NCBI GenBank assembly: GCA_001787475.1
Contig: MFXB01000068.1
Coordinates: 1 to 7,151 of the forward strand
Length of the DNA: 7,151 nt
Direction of reading: 5' to 3'
DNA from: Candidatus Peregrinibacteria bacterium RIFCSPLOWO2_01_FULL_48_20
GTDB lineage: Bacteria > Patescibacteriota > Gracilibacteria > UBA1369 > 2-02-FULL-48-14
The notes beneath the pieces were generated by a model. The model did no database searches, was not told the origin of the DNA, and saw only the letters and a program-made list of their open reading frames with translations. This document shows positions 1 to 5,878 of the stretch, piece by piece (the first letter of the stretch is position 1; each line of letters opens with the position of its first letter). A program made the translations under genes and the position numbers.

Positions 1-168
1 AGAGAGAAAGATGTCACTAGCCTCCTTATGAGGATATTGAATGGATCGGCACCTGTAAGAGACGCTGCGCATAAAGCCATCCTGGATATTTTAGAAGAAA
101 GGGAAAATGCTGAGGCACCTGTTCTAGATCGTCTGGTTGCTTATATCAGATCTAAGTTTATTAAATAG
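1..168 (+). CDS. C-terminal fragment of an unrecognised protein (5' end outside window)
   Basis: Frame 1 is open from the first base to a TAG at 166-168, giving the last 55 residues of a protein that begins upstream of the window. The tail looks like two or three amphipathic helices: it starts REKDVTSLLMRILNGS, continues through an Ala/Glu-rich stretch, and ends VAYIRSKFIK. The charge pattern resembles helical-repeat or helical-bundle C-termini, but I recognise no family and assign no function. The stop lies 16 nt before the best ATG of the next gene on the same strand, so the two could be co-transcribed. The fragment is short, so part of the open frame could be chance, but the alternation of hydrophobic and charged residues looks like real coding sequence. 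Confidence 0.55.
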   Translation, partial: REKDVTSLLMRILNGSAPVRDAAHKAILDILEERENAEAPVLDRLVAYIRSKFIK

Positions 169-184
169 TGCATTGGCCGGTTTT

Positions 185-1105
185 ATGCAAATTGAATATT
201 TCATAAAAACGTTCAGAGACTTACGCAATCAATCGCCACAACTTTCGTCAACGAGCAGGGATAATGAAAACAGTCTCTACACGGAAGGAGTCGCTTATTC
301 AAAAAACACCTATTATCTTTTCTACGGAGGATGGGCTCAAGATTGTTACTATGGTGAATTTTTGGTGAAATGCCAGGACTGTGTGGATTGTTTAAAGATT
401 GAGAATTCCTCCTTATGTTATGAGTGCGTTGAATGTATTCAGTGTTACAACTCAAATTATTTGCTCAAATGCAATTCGGTGCATGACAGCGAATATTGTA
501 TCGGCCTTCGTAATTCATCATCTTGCTTTCTTTCCGGAAACCTTGAACATGCCGCCTATGTATTTAAAAATAAAAAATACTCGAAAAAGGAATATGAAAA
601 ACTCGTGCGAAAATACAAGGATACAAAGTCCGGACAACAGCTCTACGACGAATGGCTGGATCTGTGTAAAAATTTGCCGCGGCTCAATCTGAACATGACT
701 CAATGTGAAAACTGCATTGGCACTGATCTTTCATTTTCAAAAAATGTTTATATGGGTTTTGACCTCGTGAATGCCGAAAATTTCTTGTATAGCGAAGAAG
801 GAGGCTTTGGGAGAGATTGCTGCGATACCTTTTTGACCACGGGCGAACTCAACTATGAATGCTATGGCGTCACAAAGCATTCCTATAACTGTAATTTTTG
901 CGTGGCTTGCACCACCTGTGTAAACTGCGAGTTTTGCAGTCGTTGTTACGATTGCTCCGATTGTTTTGCTTGCGTTTATTTAAAAGGCAAAAAATTCCAT
1001 ATTCTCAATAAAGCGTACAGCGAGGCGGACTATCACCGTGAAGTCGAGTCCTTAAAGAAAAAACTACATGCCGACCGAATGTATGACTTTAATCTTCTGA
1101 TGTAA
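185..1105 (+). CDS. Cysteine-ladder protein of the CPR family often mislabelled CaiB/BaiF; lacks the usual N-terminal zinc ribbon
   Basis: The protein has 306 aa from ATG 185 and 27 cysteines (about 9%). It has two copies of one module: a run of cysteines three residues apart, then a hydrophobic segment, then an F-x-x-NK-x-YS-x-x-x-Y motif. In copy 1 the cysteines are at residues 63/66/69 and 78/81/84/87, and the motif YVFKNKKYSKKEYEKL starts near 125. In copy 2 there are ten cysteines, every third residue from 236 to 263, followed by FHILNKAYSEADYHREV near 271. From memory this matches CPR proteins often annotated as CaiB/BaiF CoA-transferases; I see nothing here that resembles that enzyme. 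Those proteins normally start with a CxxC zinc-ribbon of 80 or so residues before the segment equivalent to FIKTFRDLRNQSP, and that part is absent here. A TTG at 137 would add 16 residues but overlap the upstream gene by 32 nt, so I prefer ATG 185. Neither start has a Shine-Dalgarno sequence. Function is unknown; metal or Fe-S binding is only an inference. No signal peptide or membrane segment is visible. Confidence 0.85.
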   Translation: MQIEYFIKTFRDLRNQSPQLSSTSRDNENSLYTEGVAYSKNTYYLFYGGWAQDCYYGEFLVKCQDCVDCLKIENSSLCYECVECIQCYNSNYLLKCNSVHDSEYCIGLRNSSSCFLSGNLEHAAYVFKNKKYSKKEYEKLVRKYKDTKSGQQLYDEWLDLCKNLPRLNLNMTQCENCIGTDLSFSKNVYMGFDLVNAENFLYSEEGGFGRDCCDTFLTTGELNYECYGVTKHSYNCNFCVACTTCVNCEFCSRCYDCSDCFACVYLKGKKFHILNKAYSEADYHREVESLKKKLHADRMYDFNLLM

Positions 1106-1126
1106 AACCGGCGAAGCACGCCCCTC

Positions 1127-1155
1127 TTGCCATTCTCGAGCATTTGTCTTACGAT
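1127..1155 (+). promoter_or_regulatory. Sigma70-type promoter of the tRNA-Arg gene
   Basis: A -35 box TTGCCA (1127-1132, five of six to TTGACA) is followed after exactly 17 nt by a -10 box TACGAT (1150-1155, four of six). The next six bases, GCGCCC, form a GC-rich discriminator, a feature known from stringently controlled stable-RNA promoters in well-studied bacteria. Transcription would start around 1162-1163, only 3-4 nt before the mature tRNA, so the 5' leader removed by RNase P would be very short. The boxes lie in the 60-nt gap after the Cys-rich gene, where no terminator is visible. Predicted by eye only. Confidence 0.6.
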
Positions 1156-1165
1156 GCGCCCATGT

Positions 1166-1242
1166 GATCGTGTAGCTCAGTTGGATAGAGCATCAGCTTG
1201 CGGAGCTGAGGGTCGCAGGTTCGACTCCTGCCACGGTCACCA
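1166..1242 (+). tRNA. tRNA-Arg, anticodon GCG (reads CGC/CGU), CCA encoded
   Basis: All four arms fold. The acceptor GATCGTG (1166-1172) pairs with CACGGTC (1232-1238) over 7 bp with one T-G wobble. The D arm is GCTC/GAGC (1175-1178 with 1188-1191) around AGTTGGATA. The anticodon stem TCAGC/GCTGA (1193-1197 with 1205-1209) holds the loop TTGCGGA, giving anticodon GCG at 1200-1202. The variable loop is GGGTC. The T arm GCAGG/CCTGC (1215-1219 with 1227-1231) holds the loop TTCGACT. The discriminator is A1239 and CCA (1240-1242) is encoded, so no CCA-adding step is needed for maturation. The predicted transcript is 77 nt. Anticodon GCG corresponds to arginine codon CGC, with CGU by wobble. The 3' six bases overlap the end of the convergent SLH gene. 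Confidence 0.97.
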
Positions 1243-3933
1243 ATTTAATCCGAGACCAACAGCGGCACCGTACTCACCGCCCTCACTGACATTAGCCTCC
1301 ACATCAAAATGGAAATTGCCGTCTTTTGAATCAATGTTCAGTTTTGCGCTACCTTGAGACCGTTCACCCGTACGAAAGCGTCCTCCAATTTCAAGATCCA
1401 CTCCAAGCTTATCATTATCGAACACGGGAAGAGAAAGGCTGGGTTTTACCGTAACATCGCTTCCATCGATTCCAAGGTTCACTTTGCCGGTCCATCCGGG
1501 TAAGGAAGGCGGCGTAAAAATGAAGGTACCGTCGAGTTCAAAATCTTTCCCTGAACCGAAAGTGGCGCTAAGGTCAGCGTCAATGGTATCGGTGCTGGCA
1601 TGAACGTTCGTGGTGCCGTTTACTTTTCCATTCTCAACCGTGGTGTCCGACGTAAGGTTTACATTAACCCCTTTAATCTCACCTTGAAGCAGCATTTGTT
1701 GCCTCATCCAATAGTCAAAAAGCGAAACGGTCGTCTCAAAATCTTTCTCAAATCCTTCTTTTTTGATGCTTGTGTCTTGATTGAATTCCGCATCTTCCGT
1801 GTCAAAATCCACCGTCCAATCGACTTGAATGTCATTCCCCTTCACCCCACCGGCTTGTTGGCCTTTTACCAAACGATAGGGGTCCAGGCTTAAATCAAAT
1901 CCTTTGTACCATTTCATGGTGGTACCGGATTGCTCGGCCTCGTCATAAGCTTCCTTGTCCCCCAAATCGAGACCCCAAGTGAATTCACTCAAAAGTCCAT
2001 TGTATAAAAGACTGCCTTGTTCCGCTTCATCCGCCGAAGAGTGTTCCCAATCCATTGTAAGATCCTTGTCACTTCCGTCAAAAGACAAATTCAGCAAACT
2101 TGTGGCGAGCGTCACGGCATCGGCCTCGACGGAAATTTCATCCGTGGAAACCGTGGTGCCGTGATCGTACATTCCTTCCTCGGTAAACAAAGAATAAGTT
2201 CCCTCCTCGGTGGTCAAAAGTCCCGTAATATAACCGTATTCGTAATAGTCGGAAGCACCGGTGTAGTAAACGGCGACTTCGTCCGTTCCGTCTTGAACAA
2301 TGGCGGTCAATTCGGTCAGCACGTTGTCGGCGAAAGTCATTTCAATTTGTTCTCCGCTGTTGTCGGAAAGCGTGACCGTTCCGTCCAAGTTCTTCATGTC
2401 CGCAAGCGTGAGTGCCACGTCCATTTCATCGGAGTCGTAAGTCATCGTTTCGTCGTAATCGTCATTGGTCATATCCATGTTGAGCACGTACTGTCCATCG
2501 TCACTGGTGAAATCGAACGATTCCGTTACCGCTTCTTGATCGTACTCGAGTAAGAATCCCACTTGATCGGAAGGAGAAAATCCAAGAAATTCCGTGTAGT
2601 ATTCGTCTTTTGCAACTTGATTCACAAGGAGGCTCTCATCAGAGCTTTGCCAGAGCCAGTTTTCAACTCCGCCCGTATTTTCGTCATACTGAAATTCCTG
2701 AGTGAAAACGGTTTGATCTTCGTCATCGGAACTCACCTCCGGCGTAGTCAAAAGCAAAGACTCCGCGGGGACACCGTCCACGATGCTTCTTTCATAAAAA
2801 GAGTCGGTGGCGCTGTCCGTCCAAGAAAAACTGTCCTCGAAATTGGCGTTGGTACCACTGCGATCTTCACTCCAATCGTAACTGAAGTCATCATCCACAA
2901 TATTGAAAATTCCCGAGAAGTCGGTGTCCTCACCGACTTCGGCATAAGACTGGTCTTGAAAAACCGCTTCCAAAAATCCGGTAAGATCAAGCGAATAATC
3001 TTCCGTATTTTCAACGCTGAAGCTTGTCCCCGTATCATCCGTTTCGATGTTCACTTTCTGCCCGTCCGAACCGGAAAAATTCCAATTGGTAAAAATTCCG
3101 GTATTGTCTCCGGTTTCAGCCGTGAGGGTCCAATCGTCCCTGCTTTCTTGAAGAGGATTGTTAAAAAGATCCTCGTATCTAAGCCAAGTCTCTTCATCCA
3201 AAGTTGTACCGCCGGAAGGAGCCGTTCCATCCAAGTAATCATCAACATCAATGTCGGCACTGTCTTCTGGGTCTAAGGTGTTTTCATCGGCATCGAACAA
3301 AATATAGTCAAAGAGATGCTCTGCAAGATAATCACTCAGCTCACCGAGGTCGAGTAAGTAGTACCGTCCCAACAGTTCGGCCACTTGCCCTCGAGTGAGC
3401 AGTCCGTCCAAAGCGTCAACATCCGGAGGAATGAGCAGCCGGTCGGAAGTATAGGTGACATAATCTTCATACCAAACACTGCCGTCTTCGGAAAGATCCT
3501 GTTCATGGGCCAAGGCCGCAATCTTCGCCGCTTCAACGAAATTAACCGTTTGCTCCGGCTTAAAAGTTCCATCGGGGTAACCTTGCACAATGCCTTCTTC
3601 AAGCGCACGGCAAAGGTACGGGATGTACCATTGACCGGAGACGGTATCGCTAAATCCGCAAGTGTCGTCCGTGGCTTCGGTATCGATATCGTCAAAAGTG
3701 CTGCCCACCACAATCTTCAGAAATTCCACGCGATTCACGGTTTGGTCGGGCCGATAAGTTCCATCGGGATAACCGGAAATGACACCGGCCTCCGTGAGAA
3801 GGGCAATGGTGTCTTCATAGTCGTGGCCTTCAATGTCGGTGAGCTCGTTGGCGAATACGGAAAAGGAAACGGCGAAAGTGAGAATGATAAAAAACAGGGC
3901 TTGGTTCACCCTTTTGAAAATGGCGTGGTTCAT
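1237..3933 (-). CDS. Secreted SLH-domain surface protein with long acidic beta-rich body
   Basis: This 898-aa exported protein is probably anchored to the cell envelope. It starts with a signal peptide: a basic N-terminus (KR at 7-8), a hydrophobic core at about 12-26, and likely cleavage after SVFA at 28. SLH repeats follow: one at about 32-75 with GYPDGTYRPDQTVNRVE, a second at about 95-140 with GYPDGTFKPEQTVNFVE, and a weaker third at about 153-195 ending LTRGQVAELLGRYY. SLH domains bind pyruvylated secondary cell-wall polymer in characterised bacteria. C92 and C108 in repeat 2 could form a disulfide. Residues 200 to about 620 are very rich in Asp, Glu, Ser and Thr and poor in Lys/Arg. Residues from about 740 to the end read as alternating beta strands (VNLGIDG, LGVDLEIGGRF, FHFDVEANV) and finish in GLGLNW, as in some beta-barrel or repetitive beta proteins. 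The C-terminal role is not known. The start is ATG 3933, chosen for the signal peptide; it has no Shine-Dalgarno. The last Trp codon and TGA stop lie inside the opposite-strand tRNA. Confidence 0.93.
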   Translation of the reverse strand: MNHAIFKRVNQALFFIILTFAVSFSVFANELTDIEGHDYEDTIALLTEAGVISGYPDGTYRPDQTVNRVEFLKIVVGSTFDDIDTEATDDTCGFSDTVSGQWYIPYLCRALEEGIVQGYPDGTFKPEQTVNFVEAAKIAALAHEQDLSEDGSVWYEDYVTYTSDRLLIPPDVDALDGLLTRGQVAELLGRYYLLDLGELSDYLAEHLFDYILFDADENTLDPEDSADIDVDDYLDGTAPSGGTTLDEETWLRYEDLFNNPLQESRDDWTLTAETGDNTGIFTNWNFSGSDGQKVNIETDDTGTSFSVENTEDYSLDLTGFLEAVFQDQSYAEVGEDTDFSGIFNIVDDDFSYDWSEDRSGTNANFEDSFSWTDSATDSFYERSIVDGVPAESLLLTTPEVSSDDEDQTVFTQEFQYDENTGGVENWLWQSSDESLLVNQVAKDEYYTEFLGFSPSDQVGFLLEYDQEAVTESFDFTSDDGQYVLNMDMTNDDYDETMTYDSDEMDVALTLADMKNLDGTVTLSDNSGEQIEMTFADNVLTELTAIVQDGTDEVAVYYTGASDYYEYGYITGLLTTEEGTYSLFTEEGMYDHGTTVSTDEISVEADAVTLATSLLNLSFDGSDKDLTMDWEHSSADEAEQGSLLYNGLLSEFTWGLDLGDKEAYDEAEQSGTTMKWYKGFDLSLDPYRLVKGQQAGGVKGNDIQVDWTVDFDTEDAEFNQDTSIKKEGFEKDFETTVSLFDYWMRQQMLLQGEIKGVNVNLTSDTTVENGKVNGTTNVHASTDTIDADLSATFGSGKDFELDGTFIFTPPSLPGWTGKVNLGIDGSDVTVKPSLSLPVFDNDKLGVDLEIGGRFRTGERSQGSAKLNIDSKDGNFHFDVEANVSEGGEYGAAVGLGLNW

Positions 3934-3955
3934 GGGATGGAGTTAATTCGCGTTC

Positions 3956-3983
3956 ATTTTAGCAGCCTTGCTTTCAATTGCAA
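3956..3983 (-). promoter_or_regulatory. Candidate promoter of the SLH surface-protein gene
   Basis: On the minus strand a -35-like TTGCAA (3978-3983) is followed after 16 nt by a -10 box TAAAAT (3956-3961, five of six to TATAAT). Transcription would start near 3949, giving a leader of about 16 nt. The elements lie in the 87-nt gap after ald, where I see no terminator, so read-through from ald is also possible. The -35 match is only four of six, so this call is moderate. Confidence 0.4.
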
Positions 3984-4020
3984 TCATGCTCAAGATGTAA
4001 ACCTGCGCTCTAGCCATTCG

Positions 4021-5187
4021 CTAGGCCAGAAGCTCTCCGGCAGGACGGTAGACATCCATCATCCCAAGGTCTTTCGCCACGCTCTCGTAGGTAATATAAC
4101 CCTTGTAGGAGTTAAGACCTCGCGCAAAGCGTCCATCCCCCGAAAGGGATTTTTTGAGCATGGCTTCGGCCCCTTCGCTCGCAATCATTTTGAGATAAGG
4201 AAGTGTCGCGCTCGTAAGGGCCATGGTGGACTGACGGCTGACTTGACCGGGCATGTTGGGCACACAACAGAAAATCTTTCCGTAGATTTCATAAGTGGGC
4301 TCGGAGTGACTGGTGGCTTTGGAGCCCCAAATGCATCCGCCTTGATCAATGGATACGTCCACAATCACGCTGCCTTCTTTCATGGATTTGATTTGCTCTT
4401 CGGAAACAACCACGGGAGCTTTGGCTCCGGCAACAAGTACGGCACCCACAAGCAAATTGGCCTCGCGGAGCGCTTGATCGAAGTTTTCACCGGCGGGAAC
4501 TGCGGCGGTGAAGTTCTTCCCCAAGTTCGGCCCAAGGTACTCGCGGATTTCAATATTGAGCTGTTCACAACGAGCGGGACTCACATCGAACAAAGTTACT
4601 CGGCTTCCCATTCCGGCAGCCGTTTTGGCGGCCGTGGCGCCCACGAATCCTCCCCCGACAACCACCACACGCGCGCTTTGCGTTCCGGAAATCACGCCCA
4701 GCGTGACTCCACGGCCGCCATGTTTTTTCTGCAAATATTCCGCCCCGTATTGAACGGCCAAAACGCCGGCCACTTGGCTCATTGGAGCGAGCAGCGGAAG
4801 TCGTCCGTTCTCATCTTGCACAGTCTCGTACGCAATCGCCGTGATGTTGTTGTTAACTAAAATCTTAGTTAAACGTTTGTCCACCCCGGACAAGTGCAAA
4901 TATGTAAACAAAGTTTTCCCGGCAAATTGTTCAAGTAAATTATATTCCTGAGGAAGAGGTTCTTTCACTTTCACCACGAGGTCCGCCTCACGAACAATTT
5001 CTTCGGGATTGCGCATCATGGTGGCACCCTCTTCTTTATACTCCGCATCCGAAAATCCGCTTCCGATTCCTGCGGTTTCTTGGACAATCACTTGATGACC
5101 GTCCCGAACAAGTTCTCCCACGCCGTAAGGGGTAAGAGCCACGCGGTTCTCGTTGTTTTTAACTTCTTTAAGAGTTGCGATGATCAT
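4021..5187 (-). CDS. ald: Alanine dehydrogenase (NAD-dependent)
   Basis: It catalyses L-alanine + NAD+ + H2O <-> pyruvate + NH4+ + NADH in the cytosol, linking amino-acid nitrogen to central carbon. The length, 388 aa, is close to the 370-or-so usual for the family. The N-terminus has KEVKNNENRVALTP with the substrate-binding R15. K75 lies in VVKVKEP, and the catalytic His is H98 in TYLHL, equivalent to H96 of the M. tuberculosis enzyme from memory. The Rossmann motif VVVVGGGFVGATAAK spans about 174-188, with D201 (LFD) at the end of the second strand, the position that favours NAD over NADP. The catalytic Asp is D281 in DVSIDQGGC. PNMPGQVSRQSTMALT (310-325) is the family C-terminal signature, so all key residues are present. 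ATG 5187 aligns with known N-termini; the stop is TAG. It starts 19 nt after the rpe stop, so is probably in one operon with it. Its leader has no Shine-Dalgarno and is pyrimidine-rich (TTAACCCCCTTTTCCA). Confidence 0.97.
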   Translation of the reverse strand: MIIATLKEVKNNENRVALTPYGVGELVRDGHQVIVQETAGIGSGFSDAEYKEEGATMMRNPEEIVREADLVVKVKEPLPQEYNLLEQFAGKTLFTYLHLSGVDKRLTKILVNNNITAIAYETVQDENGRLPLLAPMSQVAGVLAVQYGAEYLQKKHGGRGVTLGVISGTQSARVVVVGGGFVGATAAKTAAGMGSRVTLFDVSPARCEQLNIEIREYLGPNLGKNFTAAVPAGENFDQALREANLLVGAVLVAGAKAPVVVSEEQIKSMKEGSVIVDVSIDQGGCIWGSKATSHSEPTYEIYGKIFCCVPNMPGQVSRQSTMALTSATLPYLKMIASEGAEAMLKKSLSGDGRFARGLNSYKGYITYESVAKDLGMMDVYRPAGELLA

Positions 5188-5206
5188 TGGAAAAGGGGGT
5201 TAAGTG

Positions 5207-5878
5207 TTAGCGCAAACCGGCGATTGCCACCGCGCGATCATTGGCTTTAAAAATAAAGGATCCGGCCACCAAAATATTCGCTCCAGCCTCTCGGCATAGC
5301 TTCCCGGTCTCCGCATTGATGCCTCCATCCACGGCAATATTCAAGTTTGGAAATTTTTCGCGAAGCACACGAATTTTTTCCAGCGCCACGGGCATAAATT
5401 CTTGTCCGCCAAACCCTGGGTTCACGCTCATCACGAGGACGCTGTCCACGAGCGGCAAAACTTTTTCCAAAGCACCGAGCTCAGTTCCTGGGTTCAAAGA
5501 AACTCCGGCCTTCATTCCATGCCCGCGAATTTTTTTAATCAGCGCTTCGGCATCCTTGCTCGCCTCAATATGAAAAATAAATTCAGCCGCATGCGCCTCG
5601 GCAAAAGCCTCCACATAGTGTTCGGGATTCTCCACCATCAAATGACAATGCAGCGGCAATTTCGTTCTGATGCAGCGCACCACGGGGGCTCCGAAAGTAA
5701 GATTGGGAACAAAGTGCCCGTCCATCACGTCCACATGCAAAGTGTCCGCCAAAGTTTCAATGCTGGCGATTTCCTCATTCAGCTGCCCGAAATCCGCGGA
5801 TAAAATGGAGGGTGAAATGAGCACTCGCCGAAGGCGAGCTACAGAAAGACCGTCGCGAAGCGACTCATCATTCTTCAT
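5207..5878 (-). CDS. rpe: Ribulose-phosphate 3-epimerase
   Basis: It interconverts D-ribulose-5-P and D-xylulose-5-P in the non-oxidative pentose phosphate pathway, as a TIM-barrel metalloenzyme. In the 223-aa form from ATG 5878, the motifs in order are LISPSILSADF at about 20-30, HVDVMDGHFVPN with metal ligands H48 and D50, CHLMVENPEHY with H79, VMSVNPGFGGQ (149-159) and the phosphate-side AVDGGIN with D184. The C-terminus, IFKANDRAVAIAGLR, is normal for the family. The start is uncertain. The family normally begins a few residues before LISPSILSADF, yet the open frame extends further upstream through a twin-hairpin element encoding ESLRDGLSVARLRR. Candidates are TTG 5884 (225 aa), ATG 5878 (223 aa, overlapping rpiB by 11 nt) and GTG 5824 (205 aa, just after the hairpins). 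GTG gives the most family-like N-terminus; ATG is the stronger codon and would allow translational coupling. None has a Shine-Dalgarno. The stop is TAA. Confidence 0.96.
   Translation of the reverse strand: MKNDESLRDGLSVARLRRVLISPSILSADFGQLNEEIASIETLADTLHVDVMDGHFVPNLTFGAPVVRCIRTKLPLHCHLMVENPEHYVEAFAEAHAAEFIFHIEASKDAEALIKKIRGHGMKAGVSLNPGTELGALEKVLPLVDSVLVMSVNPGFGGQEFMPVALEKIRVLREKFPNLNIAVDGGINAETGKLCREAGANILVAGSFIFKANDRAVAIAGLR
5824..5864. repeat. Twin-hairpin palindromic element at the rpiB/rpe junction
   Basis: There are two perfect small inverted repeats. CTCGCC-GAA-GGCGAG (5824-5838) has 6-bp arms and GTCGC-GAA-GCGAC (5852-5864) has 5-bp arms; both have the same three-base loop (UUC when read in the mRNA of the minus-strand genes). 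They are separated by 13 nt. The element starts just after the rpiB stop and ends at the GTG where the conserved part of rpe begins, so it fills the intergenic region. It has no stop codon in the rpe frame. The paired-hairpin form with shared loop resembles REP/MITE-like elements or in-frame palindromic elements such as those of Rickettsia. A folded mRNA structure controlling rpe translation or operon processing is an alternative. Only one copy is present here, so its repeat status is unproven. Confidence 0.6.

Noticed and set aside
399..703. Small alternative open frames inside the Cys-rich gene on both strands
   Set aside because: They overlap a clearly structured protein with internal duplication and show no features of their own.
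1243..1300. Possible rho-independent terminator after the tRNA
   Set aside because: No stable hairpin followed by a T-run is visible; the sequence is the coding end of the convergent SLH gene.
1127..1357. A 76-codon plus-strand open frame running through the tRNA
   Set aside because: It is the tRNA and its promoter read as protein, continuing antisense into the SLH gene.
2017..3276. Two further plus-strand open frames of 178 and 237 codons antisense to the SLH gene
   Set aside because: They mirror the acidic, GAY/GAR-rich codons of the real gene, giving Val/Phe/Ile-rich translations with no family resemblance.
3385..4860. A long plus-strand open frame (491 codons) antisense to the start of the SLH gene and most of ald
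   Set aside because: It crosses two well-supported genes on the other strand and the gap between them. Its translation shows no recognisable domain and is explained by codon bias in the genes below it.
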